64,000 nucleotides of DNA from Phycisphaerae bacterium (GCA_028277645.1 JANQFV010000062.1:1-64000), one strand, 5' to 3'; shown: positions 7,827 through 16,657, counted from the first letter of the stretch. The notes: a model not told the origin generated them from the letters alone. Made by a program: numbers and translations.

Positions 7827-9525
7827 TATCGCCGCCGGTCGCCGGCCCGCCGAACTCGTGCTGCGCAACGGGCGGATCGTCAACGTGCTCTCATGCGAGA
7901 TTCACGAAGGCGACGTGGCAATTGCCGGCGGCCGCATCGTGGGCATCGGTAGCTATGACGGTGACGAGGTGGTGGATTTGGGCGGGCAGTACATCTGCCC
8001 CGGCTTCATCGACGGCCACATTCACATCGAGTCGTCGCTGCTGAGCGTGCCTGAGTTCGCCAAGCTGGTTGCGACGCGCGGCACGGCGGCGGTGGTGACC
8101 GATCCACACGAGATTGCCAACGTGCTGGGCACCGACGGTATCCGCTACATGCTCGCGTCGAGCAAGCACTGCCCCATCTATGTCTACGTGATGGCCAGCT
8201 CGTGCGTGCCGGCGTCGCGGTTCGAGTCCAGCGGCGCCGATCTGACTGCGATCGATATTTTGCCGTTGCTGTCGGATCGCTGGGTGCTCGGCCTGGCGGA
8301 GATGATGGATTATCCCGGCGTCGTGTCCGGCGATGCGGAGTGCCTCGACAAGCTCACCGTCGCCGGCGAACGGCCGATCGACGGCCATGCGCCGCTGCTG
8401 AGCGGCCGTGACCTTTGCGCGTACGTCACGGCCGGTATTGGCAGCGACCACGAATGCACTTCTGCCGACGAGGCGCGCGAGAAGCTGCGCCTCGGCATGC
8501 ACATCATGATCCGGGAGGGTGGTCAGGCGCACGACATGGCGGCGCTACTGCCGCTGGTGCAGCCGGAGACCCTCGACCGCTTCATGTTCATCACCGATGA
8601 CAAGGACGTGGAGGACCTGCTCGCACAGGGACACATGGACCATATTGTCCGGCGGGCCGTCGCGCTCGGAATGAACCCGCTGCACGCGATCAGGTTGGCG
8701 ACGCTGAACCCCGCGCGCTATTTCGGATTGCGCGAGCTGGGAGCTGTTGCGCCTGGAAAACTTGCCTGTCTGGCGATTCTCGACGATCTCGAACAGTGTC
8801 ACGTTACACGCGTTTATCAGGCCGGGCGGCTGGTCGCCGAAGATGGAGTGGCTTTTGACACGCAGGCCGAACATCGCCGGCCCCACATCCTGCGCAGCTC
8901 GATCAACGTGCAATGGCTGGAGCCGGAGGACTTCGTGATCCAGGCGCTGCACGCCGGTGTGTGTCGCGTCAACGTGATTGAGGTGCGTGAAGGACGTCTG
9001 GATACCGGCAAGGCCATCGAGGAAGTTACCGCGCGTGACGGGTACTTGACGGCTGATCCGCAGCGTGATCTGTGCAAGATCGCAGTCATCGAGCGGCACC
9101 AGGCCAGCGGCAACATTGGCCTGGGTTTCGTGCGGGGCTTCGGTCTGGTCGACGGAGCCATCGCGTCGAGCGTCTGCCATGACTCGCACAACCTGGTGGT
9201 CGCTGGAACAAACGATCGCGACATCTACGCCGCGGTCGTTCACCTGGTGAAGATTCGCGGCGGATTCTGCGCGGTACGAGACGGTGAAGTGCTGGCGGAC
9301 GTGCCGTTGCCCATTGCCGGCCTGATGAGCGATCAGAGTGCGGAGGCGCTCAACGCGCAGTTGCAGGCGCTGCACGCTGCGGCGCACACGCTGGACGGCA
9401 AGCTGCGGCGGCCGTTCATGGCGCTGTCGTTCCTGAACCTGTCCGTTATTGGTGCGCTGAAGATCACTGACCAGGGGCTCGTGGATGTGGATGAGTTTGC
9501 ATTGGTGGATCTGGTCGTGAAGTGA
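7804..9525 (+). CDS. ade: Adenine deaminase
   Basis: 573 aa from the ATG at 7804, with GGGAG just ahead; the 31 extra residues in the track are dropped. It converts adenine to hypoxanthine and ammonia in purine salvage. The amidohydrolase barrel shows 'GFIDGHIHIESS' (metal His pair), 'VVTDPHEIANVLG', 'DGHAPLLSG', 'GIGSDHECT' and 'MFITDDKDVEDL'. The C-terminal region 'HDSHNLVVAGTNDRD' is the second domain characteristic of Ade rather than of ADAL or adenosine deaminase. Length matches the family (about 570-600). It is translationally coupled to the permease upstream and followed 26 bp later by the esterase gene. Confidence 0.95.
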   Translation: MDLKTQVDIAAGRRPAELVLRNGRIVNVLSCEIHEGDVAIAGGRIVGIGSYDGDEVVDLGGQYICPGFIDGHIHIESSLLSVPEFAKLVATRGTAAVVTDPHEIANVLGTDGIRYMLASSKHCPIYVYVMASSCVPASRFESSGADLTAIDILPLLSDRWVLGLAEMMDYPGVVSGDAECLDKLTVAGERPIDGHAPLLSGRDLCAYVTAGIGSDHECTSADEAREKLRLGMHIMIREGGQAHDMAALLPLVQPETLDRFMFITDDKDVEDLLAQGHMDHIVRRAVALGMNPLHAIRLATLNPARYFGLRELGAVAPGKLACLAILDDLEQCHVTRVYQAGRLVAEDGVAFDTQAEHRRPHILRSSINVQWLEPEDFVIQALHAGVCRVNVIEVREGRLDTGKAIEEVTARDGYLTADPQRDLCKIAVIERHQASGNIGLGFVRGFGLVDGAIASSVCHDSHNLVVAGTNDRDIYAAVVHLVKIRGGFCAVRDGEVLADVPLPIAGLMSDQSAEALNAQLQALHAAAHTLDGKLRRPFMALSFLNLSVIGALKITDQGLVDVDEFALVDLVVK

Positions 9526-9551
9526 AGTACGTGCGTATGCGGGAGATCACG

Positions 9552-11102
9552 ATGGTTGTTGGTTCGTCACGCCACCAGTTGATTGGCCTGTTGCTGCTCG
9601 CTGCGGCCGTGCTGCCTGCCAGACTGGTCGCCGCGCCGCCGCAAGTGCAATTGCGCTTCACAGCGGACGCGCACGACCAGCGATACACCGGCCGCGTGTT
9701 CTTAGTCTTACGGAAGGGTACGCGGGGGCAGCCGGTGCAGCACTCGAACGCATTCTTCGGGCGCGACCCATTCTTCGGGCAGGATGTCAGGGACTGGCGG
9801 CCGAACGAGTGGCTCTCGATAGACGCGAGTAAATGCCTCGGCTATCCGACCGGATTGACGAACTTGCCTGCGGGGAAGTACCGAATCCAGGCGCTGCTCA
9901 CACTGAATCACGATACCTGGGACGTCATAAATGCACCCGGCAATGCCGTCTCCAAGGCGGTTACGTTCGAGCACAATTCGGAAGAACCGCCGATAGTGAA
10001 GTTGACGATCGACCGCCGGCTCCCATTGCCGCCGCTCGTGGACACGCCGACGAAAAAGTACACGAGGATCAGGAGTCGGCTGCTCAGCAAGTTCCACGGG
10101 CGCGACATCAAGATGCACGCTGCCGTTTCGCTGCCCCCGGAATATGAAGAGGAGCCGGACCGGAGTTTCCCGGCGGTGTATGTCATCTCCGGCTTCGGCG
10201 GAACCATCTTCGACTGTGACATGATGATTCAGATGTACCGCGGTTTCGTCGAGTCTGCGCTATTCGAATGCGCGGTCGTATACATCGACGCCGACTGTGC
10301 CACCGGGCATCACGTCTTTGCCGATTCGGCGAACAATGGACCCTGTGGCACAGCGCTCGTCAAGGAACTTATCCCCCACCTGGAGAAGCGATTTCGGCTA
10401 ATCGCGGAGCCGCACGCTCGGTTTGTGACCGGCATATCTTCCGGCGGTTGGTCAAGCCTGTGGTTGCAGGTCGCGTATCCGGAGTTCTTTGGCGGTGTGT
10501 GGTCGCTGTCGCCGGACCCGGTCGACTTCACCGCGTTCATGCGCTGGAACATCTACGACCCGCAGGAGAATGTCCTGCGCCAGCCGGACGGTGAGCCCTG
10601 GGAGATCATGCGCTGGGGACTCTTCGGACGGCCCATCACGCTCGACGACTTCATCAAGCGGGAGGTCGTTCGCGGCCGCGGCGGGCAGTTCTACTCGTTC
10701 GACGCGGTCTTCAGCCCACGCGATGAAGATGGTCGACCACGATTTCTGTGGGATCGCAAGACGGGCAGCATCGATCCGGAGGTCGCGAAAGCGTGGAAGA
10801 AGTACGACATCCGCCGAATTGTCGAGGAGAACTGGGCGACGCTGGGTCCGAAGCTGGCGGGAAAGCTGTATCTATACTGCGGTGATCGCGACGAATTCTA
10901 TCTGGAGCGGGCGTTCTTCAAGTTACGCGACGCGTTGGAGCGCCTGGGTAGCGACGCATTCGTAGAGGTCGTCGCCGGCGGCGGGCATATGCTCTCGCCG
11001 ATGTATGGGATTCAAGCGGCCGAGCAGATGCGGGCGCGGTTCGAGCGCACTAGCGATGATGAAACACCGCCGATACGCGAGCCGGCGGCAATCCCGGGCT
11101 GA
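9552..11102 (+). CDS. Secreted esterase (esterase-D / CE1-like alpha/beta hydrolase)
   Basis: 516 aa from the ATG at 9552, with GGGAG 6 nt upstream. The earlier GTG at 9522 overlaps ade and lacks a ribosome site. An N-terminal signal peptide is visible ('HQLIGLLLLAAAVLPARLVAA'). After about 170 residues of beta-rich lead-in comes the hydrolase: 'FPAVYVISGFGGTIFD', the nucleophile elbow 'VTGISSGGWSSLW' (GxSxG), an acid in 'YLYCGDRDEFYLERA' and a His in 'VVAGGGHMLSP'. This architecture is that of putative esterases of the EsterD/feruloyl-esterase clan acting outside the cytoplasm on acyl-sugar or phenolic esters. The natural substrate cannot be told. Confidence 0.8.
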   Translation: MVVGSSRHQLIGLLLLAAAVLPARLVAAPPQVQLRFTADAHDQRYTGRVFLVLRKGTRGQPVQHSNAFFGRDPFFGQDVRDWRPNEWLSIDASKCLGYPTGLTNLPAGKYRIQALLTLNHDTWDVINAPGNAVSKAVTFEHNSEEPPIVKLTIDRRLPLPPLVDTPTKKYTRIRSRLLSKFHGRDIKMHAAVSLPPEYEEEPDRSFPAVYVISGFGGTIFDCDMMIQMYRGFVESALFECAVVYIDADCATGHHVFADSANNGPCGTALVKELIPHLEKRFRLIAEPHARFVTGISSGGWSSLWLQVAYPEFFGGVWSLSPDPVDFTAFMRWNIYDPQENVLRQPDGEPWEIMRWGLFGRPITLDDFIKREVVRGRGGQFYSFDAVFSPRDEDGRPRFLWDRKTGSIDPEVAKAWKKYDIRRIVEENWATLGPKLAGKLYLYCGDRDEFYLERAFFKLRDALERLGSDAFVEVVAGGGHMLSPMYGIQAAEQMRARFERTSDDETPPIREPAAIPG

Positions 11103-11112
11103 GGCGCCTGCG

Positions 11113-11421
11113 TCAGGATGTCGTCGTCGTATCGCTTGTGTCAGTGGTCGTGGTTGATGTCGGACTGCCGGACGTACTCGTGCTGCTGCTAGAGTCGGGC
11201 TCTGCGATCGCGAAAATGCCATCGAGCACGCCGTCTAGGATTGCGTTTACACCGGTTTCAACTTGTCCGATCGCCGCCTGACGAAACTCGCGTGCAATTT
11301 CATCGTCGCACCCCGCGGCGAAGGTCAGGGACAGTGTGACTAGGGCAATCGTTGCGCAGCGGCGGCGAGAAGTGCGCGTCGCCGTTGCGTCAAACTGCTG
11401 TTGTGGATTCCGATTATGCAT
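11113..11421 (-). CDS. Small lipoprotein with Ser/Thr-rich tail
   Basis: 102 aa. The ATG at 11421 is preceded by a GAGGTG ribosome site. A basic N-region is followed by 'CATIALVTLSLTFAAGC', a lipobox ending in Cys, so a membrane-anchored lipoprotein is expected. The mature part is a short amphipathic stretch ('EFRQAAIGQVETGVNAILDGVLDGIFAIAE') and then a roughly 25-residue tail almost wholly of Ser, Thr, Asp and Gly. I do not recognise the family. It converges with the esterase gene (10 bp between the stops). Confidence 0.65.
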   Translation of the reverse strand: MHNRNPQQQFDATATRTSRRRCATIALVTLSLTFAAGCDDEIAREFRQAAIGQVETGVNAILDGVLDGIFAIAEPDSSSSTSTSGSPTSTTTTDTSDTTTTS

Positions 11422-11455
11422 TCGTTACACCTCGCGACGGACGCTCCAGAAGGCT

Positions 11456-11472
11456 CCGGGGAGACACCCCGG
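11456..11472. repeat. Small perfect hairpin between the lipoprotein gene and dprA
   Basis: CCGGGG-AGACA-CCCCGG forms a 6-bp stem with a 5-nt loop in the divergent gap. Its left half contains the 11-mer CGGGGAGACAC, also found 31-41 bp upstream of the radical SAM start. It may be a leader or operator element. Confidence 0.3.
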
Positions 11473-11561
11473 GACAAAACCACCGTCTCGTGAGTACCAT
11501 GGGCAAGCAGCGTGCCGCGCGGTATGGCACGACTGGAACCAGGTCGGCTTAGGGGTTGCCG

Positions 11562-12725
11562 ATGACCGCTGACACGATCACTGACGTTGGACGCGTGTAC
11601 TTGCGCTGGGCGCTGGCCGAGGGCATCGGACCACTGACGTTCTCGCGCATGCTGATACAGCTTGGGGACGCGGAACGCGCGTTGGGGCTACCCGCTGGAC
11701 AGCTTGAACAAGTGAAGGGTATCGGACGGGCCGAAGCCGATCGCATCGCCCACGCGCGCGACGAGGTCAATATCATCGACGAGATCGAGGCTGCCGATCG
11801 GCACGGCGTCCGCATCGTGTGCCGGGAAGACTCGGCGTTTCCCCCCGGCCTGAAAGAGCTGCCCGACGCGCCCATCGTGCTCTTCGTAAAAGGTGAGCTG
11901 CGCGACACCGATGCCGTGGCATTGGCCGTCGTCGGTAGTCGGCGGTGCTCGGTGTACGGCAGCGAGCAGGCGCGGCGTTTCGGAGAGTTGCTCGCGGGAG
12001 CGGGCTTCACCGTGGTCAGCGGTCTGGCCCGCGGGATAGACGCATTCGCGCACCACGGCGCGGTGGACGCCGGTGGACGGACGATTGCGGTCATGGGGCG
12101 CGGCCTGACGGAAATCTATCCGGAGGAGAATCGCTCGCTCGCAGAGAAGCTGCTGGAAGACGGCGCGTGGATCAGTGAGTTGCCGATGCAGGCGGCGGTG
12201 CGCGCCGAGAACTTTCCTGGCCGCAATCGCATCATTGCCGGCATGACGCTCGGCACGCTGGTGATAGAAGCGGCGAAGCGCAGCGGTGCCCTGATTACGG
12301 CGCGTCTGGCGAGTGAGTACAACCGCGAGGTGTTTGCGCTGCCCGGCAGGGCACAGGACGCGATGTCGCAGGGCACGAACGGGCTCATCCGCGACGGCGG
12401 GGCGAAGCTGGTAACGTGCCTGGAGGACATTCTCGATGAGTTGGGCGAAGTGGGTGAGCGAATGCGGCCGTACAGTGCCGATGAAGAGCCGTCTCAGCGA
12501 GCGGAATCGACCGGGAATAAGACGTCCGCCAACGCCGGGCATTTGAGCGCCGCGGAGAAGCGTGTGCTGGATGTGATTGGCTATGACCCGATCTTGCAGG
12601 AGGTTGTGCTCAACACGACGCAGCTCGCGCCGGGCGATGTGCTGGCGGCGTTGACGTCGCTCGAACTGAAGGGGCTCGTGCAGCGTATGCCGGGGAATCT
12701 GGTGGTGCGCCGTGGGCGGGCGTGA
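11562..12725 (+). CDS. dprA: DNA processing protein DprA (Smf)
   Basis: 387 aa from the ATG at 11562, with AGGGG upstream; the track's TTG start is two codons earlier. DprA loads RecA onto incoming single-stranded DNA during natural transformation. Order of parts: an N-terminal SAM/HhH-like region with 'LEQVKGIGRAEADRIA', the extended Rossmann core with 'VALAVVGSRRCSVYGSEQARRF' and 'VVSGLARGIDAFAHHGAV', then 'FPGRNRIIAGMTLGTLVIEA' and 'GALITARLA', and a C-terminal winged-helix DML1-like domain after residue 320. Length is normal. No com genes are adjacent, so competence of this organism is only suggested. Confidence 0.95.
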   Translation: MTADTITDVGRVYLRWALAEGIGPLTFSRMLIQLGDAERALGLPAGQLEQVKGIGRAEADRIAHARDEVNIIDEIEAADRHGVRIVCREDSAFPPGLKELPDAPIVLFVKGELRDTDAVALAVVGSRRCSVYGSEQARRFGELLAGAGFTVVSGLARGIDAFAHHGAVDAGGRTIAVMGRGLTEIYPEENRSLAEKLLEDGAWISELPMQAAVRAENFPGRNRIIAGMTLGTLVIEAAKRSGALITARLASEYNREVFALPGRAQDAMSQGTNGLIRDGGAKLVTCLEDILDELGEVGERMRPYSADEEPSQRAESTGNKTSANAGHLSAAEKRVLDVIGYDPILQEVVLNTTQLAPGDVLAALTSLELKGLVQRMPGNLVVRRGRA

Positions 12726-12740
12726 GCAGGGCGTCTGCGT

Positions 12741-12858
12741 CGTCATTCCGAAGCGAAGCGAGGGATCTTGCCGCGGATTGATGGCTGCGCGGGTGCTGGG
12801 GCAGATTCCTCCTCGCTGCGCTCGTCGGAATGACGGTGACGGCGCTCGTCGGAATGAC
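12741..12858. repeat. Inverted-repeat element (CGTCATTCCGA ... TCGGAATGACG)
   Basis: CGTCATTCCGA plus AGCGAAGCGAGG at 12741-12764 is mirrored by CCTCGCTGCGCTCGTCGGAATGACG at 12811-12835. A partial second copy of the right arm (GGCGCTCGTCGGAATGAC) follows at 12841-12858. Short elements with 'TCATTCCGA..GCGAAGCGAGG' arms recur in many bacterial genomes. There is no ORF inside, so a non-autonomous palindromic repeat is likely. Confidence 0.6.
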
Positions 12859-12875
12859 ACACACCAGCCACTGTG

Positions 12876-12906
12876 TTGACTGCTGGATGCAGATCGCGCC
12901 TATACT
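12876..12906 (+). promoter_or_regulatory. Promoter placing transcription start at the ATG of the AcpH-like gene
   Basis: TTGACT (12876-12881), a 19-bp spacer and TATACT (12901-12906). The predicted transcription start, 7-9 nt after the -10, falls on or next to the ATG at 12915, and no ribosome site precedes that ATG. A leaderless mRNA is inferred. Confidence 0.45.
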
Positions 12907-12914
12907 CTGCGGCA

Positions 12915-13580
12915 ATGAACTACCTCTCCCACTTCATCTACAACCACGACGTCTGCGGGCTGCTGGAGGAGCCGTACTTCGCGTTCGCTGTGACGCTTCC
13001 GGATCTTTGGGTGCGCTACTCACGCCGCCGGCGGATTCGCTGGAAGGCGGTTCGGGCCGCGACGCCCAGTGATCCCGTCGACGTGCAGTTGCGTGACGGT
13101 TTGCTCAATCACGTGGCCGTCGATCGGCGTTTCCACGTCTTGCCGGCGTTCCTGCGTTGGCAACTCCAAACCAAACGCAGCGTCGAGGCCAATGGCACGC
13201 ATGTCGCGCTGGTAGATTTTCTCGCACACGCGGCAATTGAACTGGCGCTAGATCGCCGGTTGATTCTGAATGACACCAACGTGATTGACCGCTACTTCGC
13301 AAACCTTCAGGCTTGCGATACACGCTGCGTCGCTGACCGAGTAGGCGTGTTGGGAGCCGTCCGCACGGACGGCCTGGTAGGCATTCTGGACCGGTTCGTA
13401 CAGCGGCAGTTTCTGCGGCAATACACCGAGCCGGGAATGCTGTCGCGTGTGCTGCACGTCGTGCTCTCGCTGGCGGACATGCCGCGGCCGGAGCCGGCGG
13501 TGGTTGATGGAATCGTCCGCACGGCGGTCCAACTGGCCGATCCGGACACGATATGGGACGAGCTGGTGGATGGACGGTGA
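12915..13580 (+). CDS. Hypothetical protein with distant ACP-phosphodiesterase (DUF479)-like features
   Basis: 221 aa from the ATG at 12915; the track start at 12873 lies inside the predicted promoter. The opening 'MNYLSHFIYNHD' recalls 'MNfLaHl' of acyl-carrier-protein phosphodiesterases. A His/Asp-rich helix 'LLNHVAVDRRFHVLPAFLRWQ' and 'VDFLAHAAIELALDRRLIL' sit where that family has 'lHraiDrfTD' and 'ghvllDi..d'. The match is pattern-level only, and the key FxGD motif near the N-terminus is replaced by 'VTLPDLWVRYSR'. Treat it as an all-alpha metal-enzyme candidate of unknown function. It is probably expressed alone. Confidence 0.6.
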   Translation: MNYLSHFIYNHDVCGLLEEPYFAFAVTLPDLWVRYSRRRRIRWKAVRAATPSDPVDVQLRDGLLNHVAVDRRFHVLPAFLRWQLQTKRSVEANGTHVALVDFLAHAAIELALDRRLILNDTNVIDRYFANLQACDTRCVADRVGVLGAVRTDGLVGILDRFVQRQFLRQYTEPGMLSRVLHVVLSLADMPRPEPAVVDGIVRTAVQLADPDTIWDELVDGR

Positions 13581-13678
13581 TACCGTCGCCGATTTCCTTG
13601 AGGCGGTGCTGGACGGGCCGTACGATGGACAATCCGGCAGGGATCCTCCCGCTGAGCGTGTACTGAGGATTATGTCTG

Positions 13679-15235
13679 ATGAGTTTGGCAGGACAACAGT
13701 GTCGCAGCGCGTTTCTCGCGATCGCGGTCATTCTTGCGTCGTGGGTGTTCGGTTGCTCCGGCGGTGACAGCGACCGCGCCCAGGCGGGGAACGGCGGTGA
13801 CGAACAGTGGAACGTCCTGTTGATCACGCTCTGCTCCGTGCGACAGGACCACACCAGCCTGCACGGCTATCACCGCGCGACCACGCCGAACCTTGAACGC
13901 TTGGCGCAAGAGTCCTACGTTTTCGACCACGCTTTCAGCGTCTGGCCAAAGACGGCGCCGGGGTTCGCCTCAATCATGACCGCGAAGTACGGCCACGAGA
14001 CGGGTATCATGCGCATCACGCCGCGGCAGACGCTCGCCGAGGAGCACATCACGCTCTCAGATGTCCTGCGGGAGCAGGGCTACGCGACGGCGGCGTTCAT
14101 CTCGACGCCGGCAGTGGGCAGCGAGACGAATGTACCCCAGGGATTCGAGCTGGTAGAGGACGTGTGGCGTGGGCAGTCGCGCGCCACGGCACCCACGACG
14201 CGCACGCTGGCCTGGCTCGACCAGCTCGATGGCGATCGACCATTCTTTGTCTGGGCGCACTACAACAACGCGCACTATCCCTATCACGGCGGCGGCGCGC
14301 CGGACCCGAACATGTTTGTGGATGACGCGTATTACGACCGGTCGCGCTCGGCCCAGGTAATTCGTGATCGTCGGCAGTTGCTGCAACTGGACGTGCCCAA
14401 GAAGCACCCTTGCGCGATGCAGATTCTGCGGCCGGACATGGGGTACATTCACCCGAACGCTGTGCTGCGGCAGCGTCCGAACGAGCTGGACTTTTACGTT
14501 GCCCGCTTCGACGCGGGGATTTTCGCCGCCGATCTTTACCTGGGCCAGTTGCTGGACGGCCTACGCGAGCGCGAACTGCTGGACAAGACGGTCGTAGTCG
14601 TCGTTGGCGATCACGGCGAGAGTCTCGGCGATCATAACTACTACTTCGAGCACGGGCGTCTGCCGTACGACGACACAGTACGCGTGGTGCTGATGATTCG
14701 CCCGCCGGGTGGAGCAACGGCCACGCAGCTCGATCCGCCGGTGTCGGCGTTCGCGGTCGCGCCCACAGTGCTGGAGCTGCTCGGTCTAGAACCGCCGGCG
14801 GATTGGACGGCTCGTTCGCTCATGCCGGTCGTACGTGGCGAAGACGCGCCAGTGTACGTTTTTACCGAATCGGGTTACCAGATGGACTACACCCTCGCGA
14901 TTCGCGACAACGAGTGGAAGCTGATCCACGTACCGAACGCGATCGACCAGGCGTTGATGCGCGGCGTAGAGTACGAGCTGTATCGCTGGCGTGAGGATCG
15001 GGCCGAGGCGAACAATCTCGCGGCGGAGCAACCCGACCAAGTCAAGCGTCTGGCGGCTGCATTGCGCGGCTGGGCGCGTCCGTGGATTGCCGTCGCGTAC
15101 GGGTATCAGTCTGGTACGGAGACGACGTTGTCGCCGGAGGCCGAGAGGATACTACGTTCGATGGGATATATCGGTGGAGACGATTCCTCGGCAGATGAAG
15201 TTCCGCCACCGAAGAAGGAAGTCGAGGACGATTGA
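13679..15235 (+). CDS. Sulfatase/alkaline-phosphatase-superfamily lipoprotein
   Basis: 518 aa. An N-terminal hydrophobic segment ends 'ASWVFGCSGG', a probable lipobox with Cys26. The sulfatase fold shows as 'NVLLITLCSVRQDHTSLHGYHRATTPNLERLA', then 'WPKTAPGFASIMTAKYGHETG', and late 'VVVVGDHGESLGDHNYYFEHG' with the DHG metal site. The usual CxPSR sulfatase signature is absent; Thr92 sits at the nucleophile position as in phosphatase-like members. The first metal-binding Asp of 'iDtLRaDH' is Cys52 here ('LCSVRQDH'), so metal binding may be altered. It is probably a periplasmic lipid-anchored hydrolase; the substrate is unknown and loss of activity is possible. Confidence 0.85.
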   Translation: MSLAGQQCRSAFLAIAVILASWVFGCSGGDSDRAQAGNGGDEQWNVLLITLCSVRQDHTSLHGYHRATTPNLERLAQESYVFDHAFSVWPKTAPGFASIMTAKYGHETGIMRITPRQTLAEEHITLSDVLREQGYATAAFISTPAVGSETNVPQGFELVEDVWRGQSRATAPTTRTLAWLDQLDGDRPFFVWAHYNNAHYPYHGGGAPDPNMFVDDAYYDRSRSAQVIRDRRQLLQLDVPKKHPCAMQILRPDMGYIHPNAVLRQRPNELDFYVARFDAGIFAADLYLGQLLDGLRERELLDKTVVVVVGDHGESLGDHNYYFEHGRLPYDDTVRVVLMIRPPGGATATQLDPPVSAFAVAPTVLELLGLEPPADWTARSLMPVVRGEDAPVYVFTESGYQMDYTLAIRDNEWKLIHVPNAIDQALMRGVEYELYRWREDRAEANNLAAEQPDQVKRLAAALRGWARPWIAVAYGYQSGTETTLSPEAERILRSMGYIGGDDSSADEVPPPKKEVEDD

Positions 15236-15393
15236 TCCCCATCAAGTGATTAGCCCGTACGTACTGCCCGCCCCCAGCCGTTCTCTGGGAAAGAATAGAG
15301 ACGGGCGTTTCGGACGCGGTCGAGTGCAGCCAAAGTTTGGGCGATCACGGTTGCCCCGGGGCATCGCTGGACGCAGACGATATTCGTGCGGCG

Positions 15394-16155
15394 TCAGACG
15401 AAACGGCTGCGAGCCCGAAGCAGCGGCAGCGCGAGCATGAAGAGCAGAGCCGAATTCGGCTCAGGCACGACCGCGAGGCCAACCGTGCCGTCGTAGGCGC
15501 CGAGCGAGAAGAAGTCGGAGAACAGGCCCGTCTGTGTATTGAACGTTCCGAGCTGGAGTTCTCCGCTGGCGTTGTTCTCCACGGCCCCGTAGAGTTGGCC
15601 GTTCCACCATTCGAGCCCGCGCGAGCCGGCGTCGAAGCCGAAGGGGCCGACCAAGGTGACGGCGGCGGTCTGCAGGTCGATCTCGTAGATGGTGTCGTCG
15701 GCGCCTGAAGCCACCCAGGCGTTTCCGGTGGTCGAGTCGTACGCAAAGCCGCCGGTATTCGAAAGTCCGGAATCTCCGATCCGGGTTTCGCTGGGATTAT
15801 TGGGATCGCTGACATCGATCTGGTAGAGGGCGCCGAAGTGGAGACCAAAGAAACCCTGGTCTACACGGATGATCGAAGTGTAGAACTGGCTTAGTTGTGT
15901 GATTGGCGTGAATACTGGTGTACCGGCGGCCGGGTTCTGGATCTCATAGAAGCCTGCGTTGCGACCGACGGCATAGACGAGGTCGCCGGACTGATCAGAG
16001 GCCATGGAATTGATCATCTCAGGAGCGGTGAAGGCCTCGACCGAGCCACCGGACACGCGAAGCAAGTCATAGTCGCTGGTGACGAGGTATGTGTTGGCGT
16101 AAGTGTGCGTGTGTGTGATCAGCGCGACGGCGGTGAGAATCAGGGCCCTTCGCAT
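15394..16155 (-). CDS. PEP-CTERM-anchored extracellular protein
   Basis: 253 aa from the ATG at 16155, with AGAGGAG upstream. The N-terminal signal is 'ALILTAVALITHTHTYA'. The body is a beta-propeller-like series of short strands ('GDLVYAVGRNAGFYEI', 'TGNAWVASGADDTIYEIDL'). The C-terminus is a textbook PEP-CTERM tail: 'VPEP' motif, then 'SALLFMLALPLL' as the helix, then the basic end 'RARSRFV'. Such proteins are processed by an exosortase and retained at the envelope, often with exopolysaccharide. No exosortase gene is in the window. Function of the body is unknown. Confidence 0.8.
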   Translation of the reverse strand: MRRALILTAVALITHTHTYANTYLVTSDYDLLRVSGGSVEAFTAPEMINSMASDQSGDLVYAVGRNAGFYEIQNPAAGTPVFTPITQLSQFYTSIIRVDQGFFGLHFGALYQIDVSDPNNPSETRIGDSGLSNTGGFAYDSTTGNAWVASGADDTIYEIDLQTAAVTLVGPFGFDAGSRGLEWWNGQLYGAVENNASGELQLGTFNTQTGLFSDFFSLGAYDGTVGLAVVPEPNSALLFMLALPLLRARSRFV

Positions 16156-16657
16156 TGGAAACGCTCCTCTATTAATCTGGGCTTGGGTTTGTACTCCTCC
16201 ACAAGCTGGAAGGTAGTACTGATGTGGCGCGAGGTCCAGTTAATTCGCTGCGAATCCGCGCCGTGATCAGGGGATCGCGTCCAAAGCGGTGCATGGGCTC
16301 TGGAGTCCCATAATCGCTCCGGTGTCGCCTACGTAGGACGTGCGGCAGTGCCGCGCTGCGCGAGGATGCCGGGATTCGCCGGCTACTCGGACGCCGTCGT
16401 CGGATGGACCGGCGACACGGTGGTTCGGGCTTGCATTCGCCCGCTGCTCGCGCGCGATCTCGACTCGAATCTGAATCGAGCACTTCCGACGGCCGGAACG
16501 CGCGTTGTATCGTGGGCGCGAGGCTCGGGCTGAAGCTGGGTACGCCGCGGCCGACGAGCCGCCGCGCGAGCGGCCGGTCGAGGACGAGTAATGGCGCGCG
16601 GTGTACGCAGCGTGCTTATTTGCGGCTGCTACGCGTCGACGACTCTCGCTTGAGCCT
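16156..16657. other. Intergenic stretch without supported gene
   Basis: About 500 bases between the divergent PEP-CTERM gene and cysS. Short ORFs occur on both strands but have low-complexity Arg/Ser/Ala translations, no ribosome sites and no recognisable motifs. The left end must contain the PEP-CTERM gene promoter, which I could not define; the right end carries the cysS promoter. Confidence 0.5.

Noticed and set aside
11688-12860. 390-residue minus-strand ORF
   Set aside because: Fully antisense to dprA, whose motifs are unmistakable; translation is low-complexity Arg/His/Gln.
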